Assembly: GCF_013404085.1 (NCBI RefSeq)
Contig: NZ_JABFHO010000001.1
Location: forward strand, 2,553,001 to 2,617,000
Direction of reading: 5' to 3'
DNA length: 64,000 nucleotides
Origin: Winogradskyella helgolandensis
GTDB taxonomy: Bacteria; Bacteroidota; Bacteroidia; Flavobacteriales; Flavobacteriaceae
Part shown: piece by piece, positions 45,493 through 55,700 of the stretch
How the letters are laid out: each line of letters starts with the position of its first letter
Position numbering within the stretch: position 1 is the first letter of the stretch
Notes under the pieces: model-generated
What the model saw: only the letters and a program-made list of their open reading frames with translations
Databases searched by the model: none
Told to the model about the DNA's origin: nothing
Position numbers and translations under genes: made by a program

Positions 45493-46044
45493 TTAAACAT
45501 CATCCGTAAAATGCCTTGGGTTTTTATCTTGTTGAAACTTGTTTTTGTTATATGCTTTTGATTGTCCTTTCGCTATGGATAGAGACTTCCATTCATTTCC
45601 TTTTATTATTTTTCCTATGAATACCATCTGACCGACATGATAAGCGTAATGCATCATTTGTCTGTTAATAGCTTCAGTCACTGAATGTCCTCCATTTCTT
45701 ATGTAGATAGTTTTTTCTAAATCGGATACGTTTAACGGAGTAATAGCTTCAAACAGACTATCCCAACCATCGTTCCAGGCTTTCAATAATTCTGCTTTGG
45801 TAGTAAAATTGTCCACAAATTCTTCATCACGACGTCTCCATTCCTTTTCACCATCTTCGGTTAAAAAGTTGGTCCATCGGCTCAGCATATTTCCAACAAG
45901 ATGTTTCACTATTATGGCAATAGAATTTGAATCTTGAGCAAATTCTTTTTTTAGATCGTCAAAAGATAATTTAGCTATCGTCTTGTCTCCAAGAGCTTTG
46001 TAATATTTAAATTGTTTTATGGTGCTCGTTAAATAACTATTCAA
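45493..46044 (-). CDS. DUF1572 (DinB-superfamily) protein
   Basis: A 183-residue four-helix protein. AIIVKHLVGNMLSRWTNFLTEDGE and MMHYAYHVGQMVFIGK (quoted in parts) carry the conserved histidines of DUF1572. The superfamily includes bacillithiol S-transferases. The start is a TTG at 46044, chosen because it gives the usual NSYLTSTIKQFKYYK helix; the next in-frame ATG would remove about 50 residues. It stands alone. A second DinB-like protein lies at 18888-19463. Confidence 0.85.
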   Translation of the reverse strand: MNSYLTSTIKQFKYYKALGDKTIAKLSFDDLKKEFAQDSNSIAIIVKHLVGNMLSRWTNFLTEDGEKEWRRRDEEFVDNFTTKAELLKAWNDGWDSLFEAITPLNVSDLEKTIYIRNGGHSVTEAINRQMMHYAYHVGQMVFIGKIIKGNEWKSLSIAKGQSKAYNKNKFQQDKNPRHFTDDV

Positions 46045-46236
46045 AACATAGAGGTTTAATGATGGGTGTTAGGTGTTAAAAACTAAATACTAGTAGTTAG
46101 ACTTTACGTAAGAATGTTTTCAATGAAGTGAAAAAAATGAATATGATATAAAAGTGTAAGTTTTATATCCATTTTAAGACTCTTTAGATAACTAAATTCT
46201 AGTTTTACCAATTTACTATTTATAAATGAATTCTTA

Positions 46237-47022
46237 ATGAAAAATTATATAATTGTCCTCTTCGTTGCATTACTGTCAAGCTGTAAAAATGAAAATTCTA
46301 ACAACCGTAAAACAGATTTAGAAACGAATCCTAAGACCTTAACTGCAGATGATATTATTAGTAAATCTATTGCTGTTTCTGGTGGTAAACGTTTCGAGAA
46401 ATCTAGTTTAAAGTTTGAATTTAGAGATGTTTATTACCAAGCCTTGCGTAAAAACCACGAGTTTCTTCTAGTTAGGGTTTTAGTGAATGATAAGGATTCT
46501 ATTTTTGATATGCTAAGCAACGTAGGATTTGAACGCTACCATAATGATGCCTTTGTGAAGCTTGAAGATTCAATTGCTAATGTGTATTCTGCCTCTGTAA
46601 ATTCTGTGCACTATTTCTCTGTGTTACCATATGGGTTGAATGATGAGGCGGTTAATAAAACGCTTTTAGGAAGTGAACACATTAAAAACAAGGATTACCA
46701 TAAAATAAAAGTCACTTTTGATGAGTCGGGTGGAGGGGAAGACCATGAGGATATTTTTGTGTATTGGGTGAATAAAGATACTTTTAAGGTTGACTATTTA
46801 GCCTATTCGTATGAGGAAATTTCTGGAATAGGTATGCGATTCAGAGAGGCTTATAACGAGCGTTACGTTAACGGATTACGTTTTGTAGACTACAATAATT
46901 ATAAATCTGAAACTACGGCTATTCCCCTTGAAAATCTTGGAAAAGCCTTTGAAGATAATCAACTACAACTACTCTCTAAAATTGATCTTGAAAATATTAA
47001 AGTCGATTTAGTTAACAACTAA
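46237..47022 (+). CDS. DUF6503 family lipoprotein
   Basis: A 261-residue lipoprotein with lipobox ALLSSC (C16). The body has ADDIISKSIAVSGGKRFEKSS and FEFRDVYYQALRK, then a LolA-like beta-rich domain, typical of the DUF6503 family of flavobacterial exported proteins. Function unknown. Its last 15 bases overlap the 3' end of the histidine phosphatase gene on the other strand. Confidence 0.82.
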   Translation: MKNYIIVLFVALLSSCKNENSNNRKTDLETNPKTLTADDIISKSIAVSGGKRFEKSSLKFEFRDVYYQALRKNHEFLLVRVLVNDKDSIFDMLSNVGFERYHNDAFVKLEDSIANVYSASVNSVHYFSVLPYGLNDEAVNKTLLGSEHIKNKDYHKIKVTFDESGGGEDHEDIFVYWVNKDTFKVDYLAYSYEEISGIGMRFREAYNERYVNGLRFVDYNNYKSETTAIPLENLGKAFEDNQLQLLSKIDLENIKVDLVNN

Positions 47023-47520
47023 TGACTCTGTTGTTTTTCCACTTTTTGATACCGTAATTATATAAAGACCACCGTTGTTATCGTCGGCCATATCGTCATA
47101 CTTTTCTTCACCTAATAAACCATTTGCAAATTTTGGTGTGGTATTGCTATGTCCAACGACTAATACGGTTTTACCTTTTGTTTTTTTAATAAAGGCTTCA
47201 ATTTGTAAGTCTGAAGGATTATATAATTGAATTTCTAGGTTATTCTGTTTTGCTGTTGGTAAAGCCGTTTGTTTTGTTCTGTTGTAATCTGTAGAATAAA
47301 CAGCATCAAATTTTATATCTTTAAAATGTTTTGCCCAATTTTCGGCACGCTTGAGACCTGCATCAATAAGTTCTGGATTGTGATTGGATGGATCTGTTCT
47401 ATTTTTTTCGGCATGTCTAATTAAATAATACGTAGAGACGTCTTCTTTCTTCTCAGTTTTCTGATTACAAGAAGGAAATGCAAATAACGAAATAAGAGCG
47501 ATTAGAATTAATTTCTTCAT
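47008..47520 (-). CDS. Histidine phosphatase family protein, exported
   Basis: A 170-residue protein of the phosphoglycerate mutase-like superfamily. A signal with lipobox FAFPSC (C18) is followed by YYLIRHAEKNR (R35, H36), VYSTDYNRTKQTA and VVGHSNTTP, which supply the phosphohistidine and its partners. Substrate unknown; exported members act on phosphate esters outside the cytoplasm. It converges on the DUF6503 gene, sharing 15 bases. Confidence 0.88.
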   Translation of the reverse strand: MKKLILIALISLFAFPSCNQKTEKKEDVSTYYLIRHAEKNRTDPSNHNPELIDAGLKRAENWAKHFKDIKFDAVYSTDYNRTKQTALPTAKQNNLEIQLYNPSDLQIEAFIKKTKGKTVLVVGHSNTTPKFANGLLGEEKYDDMADDNNGGLYIITVSKSGKTTESLVVN

Positions 47521-47607
47521 AGCAAAATAAGTTAGTTGATGCTAAGGTAATATTTCTAGAATAAAGTCGGATATTTAAAAATAATAATTCAAGTAAACGG
47601 TAATTAC

Positions 47608-48306
47608 TTATGCTAATTCTAACGCAATTTCTATCATGCTTTTAAAAGTAGTTTCACGTTCTTTACTTGTTGTACTTTCGCCTGTAACTAAAGAATCAGA
47701 AATGGTTAAAATTGCTAGTGCATTAACATTGTGTTTGGCTGCAACAGTGTAAAGTCCGGCTGCTTCCATTTCTACGCAAAGCACTCCAAATTTGGACCAT
47801 TTTACATAGGCTTCTTTACTGTCTTCGTAGAAAATATCAGAGGATAAAACATTACCAGCTTTAATCTCAATATTTTTAGTTCGTGCTGCTTCTACTGCTT
47901 TTATAAATAGACCAAAATCTGCTGTGGGCGCATAATTAGCGCCACCAAATCGTAGTTCATTAACACCAGAGTTAGATGAGGCAGCCATAGCTAAAACAAC
48001 ATCTCTTAATTTAACATCTTTTTGATAAGAACCAGCACTGCCAACCCTAATAAGGTTTTTTACACCATATTCAGTTATAAGTTCGTTGGCATAAATTGAA
48101 ATGCTTGGCACTCCCATACCAGTTCCCATTACAGAAACTCGTTTGCCTTGGTATGTACCAGTGTAGCCAAGCATTCCCCTAACTTCATTGAAGCATTGAG
48201 GGCTTTCAAAAAATGTTTCAGCAATCCATTTGGCTCTTAATGGATCTCCAGGTAATAATATAGTTTCTGCGATTTCGCCTTTTTTGGCTCCGATATGTAC
48301 ACTCAT
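47608..48306 (-). CDS. deoD: Purine-nucleoside phosphorylase (DeoD type)
   Basis: A 232-residue hexameric enzyme that splits purine (deoxy)nucleosides with phosphate. Signatures: [23 protein letters not shown], quoted to its start, with [28 protein letters not shown] and ISDSLVTGE, including the catalytic aspartate. Its start is 27 bases after the deoC stop, so deoC and deoD form an operon for deoxynucleoside breakdown. Confidence 0.96.
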   Translation of the reverse strand: MSVHIGAKKGEIAETILLPGDPLRAKWIAETFFESPQCFNEVRGMLGYTGTYQGKRVSVMGTGMGVPSISIYANELITEYGVKNLIRVGSAGSYQKDVKLRDVVLAMAASSNSGVNELRFGGANYAPTADFGLFIKAVEAARTKNIEIKAGNVLSSDIFYEDSKEAYVKWSKFGVLCVEMEAAGLYTVAAKHNVNALAILTISDSLVTGESTTSKERETTFKSMIEIALELA

Positions 48307-48333
48307 ACTACAAAGTTAAGCAAAGTGTTTTAA

Positions 48334-48996
48334 TTAATAGGCAGCATTTGATACTTGATTATTCATCATAGCAACTCCAGCTGAAGCACCAATTCTGTCT
48401 ACACCAATGTCAATATATTTTTGAGCAGTTTCTGCATCTCTAATGCCGCCAGAAGCTTTAATCTTTAGCTTATCTCTTACAGTTTTTCTCATTATTTTAA
48501 CTGCAGTTAGTGTCGCACCACTTTTTGAGAAACCTGTTGATGTTTTTACAAAATCAGCTTTGGCATCAATACAGATTTCACAAGCTTTAACGATTTCATT
48601 TTTTGAAAGTTCACTAATTTCAAGAATCACTTTAAGTGGAATAATGCCAATGGCTTGCTTCACTTTGCTGATATCTTTAAGAACAGCAAGGTAATTTTTG
48701 CTTTTGAGACGGCCAATATTCATTACCATATCGATTTCGGTAGCACCTTGATCAATAGCTGTTTTGGCTTCAAATATTTTAGCTTCGGTAGACATGGCTC
48801 CCAAAGGAAAACCAACTACGGTACAAATTTTTACTTCAGATCTACCTAAGGCTTGTTTAGCGAGTAAAACATTACTGCTGTTTACACAAACAGAGTAAAA
48901 ATCATATTTTAAAGCTTCATCACAAAGTTGTAGAATATCTGATTCGGTTGCAGATGCACTTAATAAAGTGTGGTCTATGTATCTATTTAAATTCAT
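48334..48996 (-). CDS. deoC: Deoxyribose-phosphate aldolase
   Basis: A 220-residue TIM-barrel class I aldolase that splits deoxyribose 5-phosphate to acetaldehyde and glyceraldehyde 3-phosphate. The catalytic residues D89 (EIDMVMNIG), K151 (ADFVKTSTGF, Schiff base) and K180 (KIKASGGIRD) are present. It precedes deoD in the same direction; both act in nucleoside salvage. The gap upstream (48997-49381) has no clear promoter for it. Confidence 0.95.
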   Translation of the reverse strand: MNLNRYIDHTLLSASATESDILQLCDEALKYDFYSVCVNSSNVLLAKQALGRSEVKICTVVGFPLGAMSTEAKIFEAKTAIDQGATEIDMVMNIGRLKSKNYLAVLKDISKVKQAIGIIPLKVILEISELSKNEIVKACEICIDAKADFVKTSTGFSKSGATLTAVKIMRKTVRDKLKIKASGGIRDAETAQKYIDIGVDRIGASAGVAMMNNQVSNAAY

Positions 48997-49232
48997 TTTT
49001 TTTATATAAGTAGGGTTATAACATAAAATGGCTATAGTAATTATCTACAAGTAGAGGGATTACTAGTCAAAAATTAAAAATCGTAAAAGTTTTGTTGGAA
49101 TTATATAGCTCGACAAAATTAATCATTTATCCGATAAAAGGGGTGTTAAAAAAAATAATTTATTATGCATTTCATCGAATAATTGTTAATAACTCTGAAA
49201 CTATTTCATTTTAAGACCGATAGAAATTTATT

Positions 49233-49264
49233 TTTGTAGGGTTTTTTTTGATATACTATTTTTG
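49233..49264 (+). promoter_or_regulatory. Orphan plus-strand promoter match downstream of clpB
   Basis: TTTG (49233-49236), 20 bases, TATTTTTG (49257-49264). It would drive a plus-strand transcript from about 49271 into the hairpin and then antisense into clpB. The region is T-rich, so a chance match is possible. Confidence 0.35.
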
Positions 49265-49286
49265 TGATTAAAAGGTGTGAAAAGGA

Positions 49287-49330
49287 AGAGCAACACTCCT
49301 TTCAAGCGCTTGAAATTTGTATTGCTCTTA
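49287..49330. other. Nested palindrome / clpB terminator-like hairpin
   Basis: AGAGCAA (49288-49294) pairs with TTGCTCT (about 49323-49329), enclosing the perfect 16-base palindrome TTTCAAGCGCTTGAAA (49300-49315). Read on the minus strand it lies 52 bases after the clpB stop and is followed by CCTTTTC, so it may end clpB transcripts, although the T-run is weak. Confidence 0.45.
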
Positions 49331-49381
49331 ACCAACCAATCACTATATAGACTATTTAAAATCGATAGTGTTACAATGTTA

Positions 49382-51988
49382 TTAAATCTTTTCAGTAACT
49401 AAATCACCTTGATTTCTAAAGACGAGCTGTCCATCAAATTCATCTAGTAAAATAATACTATCCGTAGTCACGCGACCAGCTAATATTTCTTTACTTAATT
49501 GATTTAACACGTCTTTTTGTATCACGCGTTTTACAGGTCGTGCTCCATATTCTGGGTTATAACCTTTATCAGCCAAATAACTTACTGCTTCTGGTGTTGC
49601 ATCAAACGTAATACCTTGCTTAGCAATCATTTTAGTGATGCCTTTTAGCTGTAAACCTACGATGTCAATAATGTTTTCTTTAGATAATGGAGTAAACATT
49701 ATGGTATCATCAATTCGGTTTAAAAACTCTGGTCTTACGGTTTGCTTTAATAACGCTAAAACATCCACTTTTGCTGCTTCAATTGCTGAAGGAATATCCT
49801 TTGTCGCTTCAAAACGTTCTTGTATAATCTGACTACCCATATTAGAAGTCATTATTATAATGGTGTTTTTGAAATCGGCAACACGCCCTTTGTTGTCTGT
49901 TAAACGGCCTTCATCTAATACTTGTAATAAGATATTGAAGGTATCTGGATGCGCTTTTTCTATTTCATCTAATAATACTACAGAATATGGTTTTCTTCTA
50001 ACTGCTTCAGTTAATTGCCCACCTTCATCATAACCAACGTATCCCGGAGGCGCACCAACTAAACGACTTACTGCGTGGCGTTCTTGATATTCACTCATAT
50101 CTATACGCGTCATCGCATTTTCATCATCAAACAAATATTCGGCTAATGCTTTTGCCAACTCTGTTTTCCCAACACCTGTTGTACCAAGAAATAGGAAGGT
50201 ACCAACTGGTTTACTTGGGTTTTGTAATCCAGCTCTTGATCTTCTCACAGCATCACTTACCGCTTCAATAGCTTCTTCTTGTCCTACAACACGTTTATGT
50301 AGTTCGTCTTCAAGTTTTAATAACTTTTCACGATCACTTTGAAGCATTTTAGTTACCGGAATTCCAGTCCACTTCGCTACAACTTCTGCGATATCTTCAT
50401 AAGTTACTTCCTCTTTAATTAAGGATGTTTCATTCTGTTCAGATAATTCTTTTTGGAACTTTTCAAGTTGCTCAGTAGCTTCCTTAATTTTTCCATATCG
50501 GATTTCTGCTACTTTACCGTAGTCACCATCACGCTCTGCACGTTCAGCTTCAATCTTAAAGTTTTCAATTTCTTGTTTTATATTTTGAACATTATCTACA
50601 ACTTCTTTTTCGGACATCCACTTAGCATTCAGCTCATTTCGTTCTTCCTTAAGATTCGCTAAATCCGATTTTAGACTTTTTAGTTTAGTTTCATCTTTTT
50701 CACGTTTAATAGCTTCATGTTCAATTTCAAGCTGCATAATCTTACGATCTAAAACATCTAATTCTTCTGGTTTAGAGTTGATTTCCATTCGTAATTTAGA
50801 AGCAGCTTCATCCATTAAATCAATGGCTTTATCTGGTAAAAATCTATTGGTAATGTAACGTTGCGATAATTCTACAGCACCAATAATCGCTTCATCTTTA
50901 ATCTGAACTTTGTGGTGTGCTTCATATTTTTCTTTAATACCTCGTAGAATTGAAATAGCACTTTCGGTGTCTGGTTCATCTACTTTTACCATTTGAAAAC
51001 GACGTTCTAAAGCTTTGTCTTTCTCAAAGTATTTTTGGTATTCATCTATCGTTGTTGCGCCAATAGCTCTTAATTCTCCACGAGCTAAAGCCGGTTTTAA
51101 AATGTTTGCAGCATCCATGGCGCCTTGTCCACCACCAGCACCAACTAGCGTGTGAATTTCGTCAATGAATAAAACGATGTCACCATCACTTTCGGTCACC
51201 TCTTTAATAACTGCTTTTAGTCGCTCTTCAAATTCACCTTTGTATTTTGCACCTGCAATTAGGGCTCCCATATCTAAAGCAAATATCTGTTTGTCTTTTA
51301 GGTTTTCAGGAATATCTCCATCAATGATTCTATGCGCTAAACCTTCAGCAATGGCTGTTTTACCTGTACCAGGTTCACCAACTAAAATCGGGTTATTTTT
51401 TGTTCTACGTGATAAAATTTGAAGGATTCTTCGTATTTCTTCATCACGACCAATAACGGGATCGAGCTTCCCATCGCGTGCTAATTGGTTTAAGTTTTTA
51501 GCATATTTACTGAGGGAATTATAAGTTTCTTCTTGACTCTGAGAAGTCACACGGTCACCTTTGCGTAATTCTTCTATAGCCGCGTTTAAGCCTTTTTCAG
51601 TAACACCTTGATCTTTTAAGATTTGAGCAATTTTACTTTTAGATTTAAAAATGGCTAAAACTAAATGTTCAATAGATACAAAGTCATCATTCATCTTTTT
51701 AGCTATGATAGACGCTTCATTCAGTGTTTTACTAGCTTCACGTGAAAGCATAATATCTCCACCTGAAACTTTAGGGAAGCTTTCGAGTTCTTTGTCTAGT
51801 ATCTGTTGAAGTATAGATACGTTAACATTCAACTTTTTAAGTAAGAATGGTAATACATTTTCATCAACATTAAAAAGGGCTTTAAAAATGTGCTCGTTTT
51901 CTATTTGCTGATGACCAAAACCTTGAGCGAGCTGTTGCGCCTGCTGTATGGCTTCTTGCGATTTAATGGTATAGTTGTTAAAATTCAT
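49382..51988 (-). CDS. clpB: ATP-dependent disaggregase ClpB
   Basis: An 868-residue Hsp100 chaperone that rescues aggregated proteins with DnaK. It has the N domain (1-145), NBD1 with Walker A GEPGTGKT (204-211), the ClpB-specific coiled-coil middle domain (about 410-525) that separates it from ClpA or ClpC, and NBD2 with GTTGVGKTE near 605. The C-terminal domain has [12 protein letters not shown]. Length is normal. Transcribed alone; two palindromes at 52109-52151 upstream could be stress-regulator sites. Confidence 0.97.
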   Translation of the reverse strand: MNFNNYTIKSQEAIQQAQQLAQGFGHQQIENEHIFKALFNVDENVLPFLLKKLNVNVSILQQILDKELESFPKVSGGDIMLSREASKTLNEASIIAKKMNDDFVSIEHLVLAIFKSKSKIAQILKDQGVTEKGLNAAIEELRKGDRVTSQSQEETYNSLSKYAKNLNQLARDGKLDPVIGRDEEIRRILQILSRRTKNNPILVGEPGTGKTAIAEGLAHRIIDGDIPENLKDKQIFALDMGALIAGAKYKGEFEERLKAVIKEVTESDGDIVLFIDEIHTLVGAGGGQGAMDAANILKPALARGELRAIGATTIDEYQKYFEKDKALERRFQMVKVDEPDTESAISILRGIKEKYEAHHKVQIKDEAIIGAVELSQRYITNRFLPDKAIDLMDEAASKLRMEINSKPEELDVLDRKIMQLEIEHEAIKREKDETKLKSLKSDLANLKEERNELNAKWMSEKEVVDNVQNIKQEIENFKIEAERAERDGDYGKVAEIRYGKIKEATEQLEKFQKELSEQNETSLIKEEVTYEDIAEVVAKWTGIPVTKMLQSDREKLLKLEDELHKRVVGQEEAIEAVSDAVRRSRAGLQNPSKPVGTFLFLGTTGVGKTELAKALAEYLFDDENAMTRIDMSEYQERHAVSRLVGAPPGYVGYDEGGQLTEAVRRKPYSVVLLDEIEKAHPDTFNILLQVLDEGRLTDNKGRVADFKNTIIIMTSNMGSQIIQERFEATKDIPSAIEAAKVDVLALLKQTVRPEFLNRIDDTIMFTPLSKENIIDIVGLQLKGITKMIAKQGITFDATPEAVSYLADKGYNPEYGARPVKRVIQKDVLNQLSKEILAGRVTTDSIILLDEFDGQLVFRNQGDLVTEKI

Positions 51989-52108
51989 CTTATATTATTT
52001 TTGCTGTCAATTGGAAACTTCTATTAGCTCTAATCAACCTTGTTTTATTGTTGTGTTTGACTATCTTTAGACAATTATCTTACCAATTTAATAATGTAAG
52101 AATTAAAC

Positions 52109-52151
52109 GACAAAATGTCTGTTTTAGTGATTTTAGCAATGACGTTTTGTC
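52109..52151. promoter_or_regulatory. Pair of 11-bp palindromes between clpB and ytxJ
   Basis: GACAAAATGTC (52109-52119) and GACGTTTTGTC (52141-52151) are imperfect palindromes and near inverse copies of each other. Their centres are 32 bases apart, about three helix turns, so both face the same side of the DNA. They could be operators for clpB (minus), ytxJ (plus) or both. They do not match the CIRCE element. Confidence 0.45.
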
Positions 52152-52266
52152 TTATGTAAGATTACGAATTTGTTTCGACTTAAAGAATGACCTTGGTCAG
52201 TTTAAGGTTCTGGTTATAGGTTAACTAAATCGCTAGAACTGGCGATAGACCTTTTAAAAAAGAATT

Positions 52267-52644
52267 ATGTTTAAAAAATTATTCGGTTCTTCGGAACCAA
52301 AAGAAGAAAAAATATTGCCTTGGCAACCATTAAGCGATGTATCTCAATTAACTACTATTGAAGAGCAATCTAAAACCAAAACACAAATTATATTTAAGCA
52401 CTCTACACGTTGCGGAATTAGTAGCATGGTGATGAAACAGTTTGTCTCAGCATATGATGTAGAGCTAAATGCTGATTTGTACTATTTGGACTTGCTAAGA
52501 TATAGAGATGTCTCTAACGAAATAGGTTATAAGTTTCAGGTGATGCACCAATCTCCTCAACTTTTAGTAATAAAGAATGGAGTAGCGGTGGCACATGCGT
52601 CTCATGGTGCTATAAATGATATGACTTTAGAGCAATTTGTTTAA
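52267..52644 (+). CDS. ytxJ: Bacillithiol-system redox protein YtxJ
   Basis: A 125-residue thioredoxin-fold protein of the YtxJ (DUF2847) family of monothiol bacilliredoxin-like proteins. IIFKHSTRCGISSMVMKQF carries the single active-site cysteine; QVMHQSPQLLVIKNGVAV is the cis-proline stretch. It likely removes bacillithiol from modified protein cysteines, by family inference. It is divergent from clpB across 278 bases. Start is ATG 52267. Confidence 0.9.
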   Translation: MFKKLFGSSEPKEEKILPWQPLSDVSQLTTIEEQSKTKTQIIFKHSTRCGISSMVMKQFVSAYDVELNADLYYLDLLRYRDVSNEIGYKFQVMHQSPQLLVIKNGVAVAHASHGAINDMTLEQFV

Positions 52645-52671
52645 TCTTTTTTACTATCCAAAAATAAAGAA

Positions 52672-52703
52672 GCCTCAGCATCATTTTGATGTTGAGGCTC
52701 CTT
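52672..52703. terminator. Bidirectional terminator between ytxJ and the giant gene
   Basis: GCCTCAGCATCA (52672-52683), TTT loop, TGATGTTGAGGC (52687-52698), followed by TCCTTT. It also lies 22 bases beyond the stop of the giant gene. Confidence 0.8.
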
Positions 52704-52724
52704 TATATAATAGAGTTTCTGTTA

Positions 52725-55700
52725 TTAGTATTTAACTATAATCTTCTTATTAAATGTTGCTGTTTCTGTTTCAGCTTTAATAATATAATTACCTTCAGAA
52801 ATATGTTTCACCGGAATCTTAATCTCGTTAGACATTGGTAAGTTAGTCGCATTCCAAGATGCCACAGTTTGACCTGCCACATTAATTAAGTATAGCTGTT
52901 TAACCTTAACAGAAGATGGGGTCTTTACATAAATTTCGTCAGTATCGTGTAAATATCTTACCATTATATCTTTAAACTCTTCCTTAATGATCGATAGTGT
53001 TGCATCTTCTTGGAATGCTAAGAAGAATCTATCATTATAAGTCCCAGCTTCTAAATACATTTGGAAATTAACATCATTGAATCTGGTATAAGTTCCTTCC
53101 ACAGCATCGAAAATATAGACATCAATAGCCTCGTCGAAGTTTTCAAGTTCGGTAAGTCCAATTTCAATATTACCCTGTTCTCCAATCACCATATCTAACG
53201 GATAAACTTTAGTCTCATCAAATTCACCAACACCTTGAATGACATAATTATTGGCTTCGATAAGGAAGGATAGGTCACTTGGGAATGTTTCCGTGTTTAA
53301 GGCGTCATAACCATAGTCAAATAAATCTGTGGCATCATTGCCTGGTGTGAAAGCCAATAATAAAGGTCTGATAGCACCTTCAGGCGAAATGAAATTCAAT
53401 CGGATACGTTGGATTAAATTCTCATCACTATTTTCAATGTTTACATTTAAATCTGATGAATCATTAGTGGATCTTAGAAATAAGGATTCTGAACCTTCTT
53501 TTTTAAAGAAACGTTGGCTGTTTTTAAATATAACAACGTTGCTATCTTGACCAGCGGCCGCATTTACGAAGAAACCTTGACCTACGGGAATATATCTTTT
53601 AGGTATTGCTGATACAGCATCACCAACAACTCCAATACCAGGGGAAGCTACAGCTCCTAGACCACCAGATAAATTGTAAGTTGCATAACCACCTTGATAA
53701 TCTGCAAAAACATGAGTGTTATTTGTTGATGCCTGCTTCCAAAAATAGAGAGCACCATCAATACTGCCAGTTGTCCCGATATTAGCGGTAGGCACAACAC
53801 TATTAGGAATGTTATCTTTAATAAATTCATTAGCATCAAGAGCTGATGGGTAGGGATTACCTACTAATGTTTGGTTAAGAATAGGATCATTGTCCGTAAC
53901 AGTGGTAGTAATATCACCATTATTCGGCATTCCTCTGAAAGTGTAATTATGGTTTCCTGCAGCATTTCCAGGACCAGGACCTTTCATTGTAAATCCTAAA
54001 GCTGCACCAATGACTCCTGTTTCTCCTTCTAATTCCCAATCAGACATATCATCTTCTTGACCTTCAGAAAAAGAATAAATCCAACGACGTGTAATTGATA
54101 CTGGGTTTCCTGGTGCACCATCATGACCGTTTATCCAGTTAACTTGTTGGTTTCCGTCGTAAAGAATATCTTCTAAAGTATATGTTCTATCATTAAATGG
54201 ACCTGCAGAACTCACAGGACTGCCCCAATAATTATAATTAAATGTATTGGCTGTACCCTTTTGGTCGCGCTCTAATTTACCATTACCAGAATAATCAACT
54301 ATACTTCCCTCGGGTTGTAAGAGTTGGGATTCACCTTCTAAGTCTAAAGTACCATTTATTTTAAGGTATTTTTCTACCATTAAAGGTTGGTCGTTAGTAA
54401 TAGATAATTTATCACCGACCGTTAAAGGAGTATCAACTAAAAGACCTAAGACTTGCGTCGCTCTGTTAACCGTAATATTATGTTGTGTTCTAACAATATT
54501 CCAATCTATGCCTCCTGTATTGGGTAACATTTGAACATCGTGATTTAACCATGTGCTTGGTGTGTCCCAGTTGCCATCAGCCATACTTACATATGGTAAT
54601 GGTGCCGTTTCAGCTTGACTTGTAGACATATTTAGTAAACGGCCATTAGCACCAACATCTGCATTTAAATATCCAGCACTAATATCTGCTGTACCTTGGT
54701 TCATTTGATAATAAGCATCCAAATTAGACCAACTTAAACCTGTAGGGACTTGATTGCCAGTAACACTTCCAATAACACCACCATTGTTTTCAATTTCTTG
54801 GTTCATCATGGTTCTTATCTGATCTTGAGTCAATGCTGTATTCCAAATACGCACTTCATCCATCCAACCATTATAGTAGTTTGTTGGAATGCTTGTAGCA
54901 TCTGCCATGGCACCTAAAAGCATGTCAGAACTGTTTGCTGCAGGCCTAGCAGCAGTAATATCACCTTTATCAACACCATCAACATAAAGCGTATATGTTC
55001 CGTCATAGGTAACAGCGAGATGATACCAACGACCTGATGTTATTCCACTTGCTGAAACACTTGTACTATTATTCGCATTAAATGAGATGATACCATTTGT
55101 TAAACGTAAATCATAACCTGTTGACATGTCTCCAGCATCACGTTTAGACAGTATCGTTTGGGTAGTTCCATTTATAACATTTGGTTTCACCCAAATTTCA
55201 AAACTAAAGTTTCCAGATACATCATAAGTATCACCAAAATTAACGCTGTTATTACTTGTACCATCGAAATCTATAAAATCACCACAAAGCGGGAAATTTA
55301 TACCACTAATTACAGCGGTATCATCAGCACAAGGAGCTGTATTATCCAGGGTCCAAGTAATCTCGTAATTTGCTCCACTTTCACCAGTAAAGGTGGCGTT
55401 TGGATCTGTGAGACTGGAGAAGCTATATGCATTTCCAGAAGGTATAGATACTGCCGACCATGTACCAGTTTCATTCCCTTGTAAATGAATCGTTGTATCA
55501 TTACAATTATTAATAGTTGTTAAATTGGAAGCAACGGCATCAACAAATGGAATTACTGTTTTTTGAACTGTATTACTAGTCTCAGAACAAGCAACACCGT
55601 TTAGTGTTGAAGTCGTAATGACTTGATAGAAAGTCGTATCAGATAATACGGGAGGATCGTATGTAGCACTAGTTGCTAAATTTATGTTTGTCCAAGGACC

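Larger units (their letters stand above)
48997..49381. other. 385-base gap between deoC and clpB
   Basis: No protein gene was seen. On the plus strand there is a full promoter match (49233-49264). A hairpin with a 16-base perfect palindrome core lies at 49287-49330. The minus-strand neighbours are both read leftward, so the promoter faces the clpB 3' end. Confidence 0.6.

Noticed and set aside
52000..52260. CIRCE heat-shock operator upstream of clpB
   Set aside because: No TTAGCACTC-N9-GAGTGCTAA or near match is present; only the GACA/TGTC palindromes were found.
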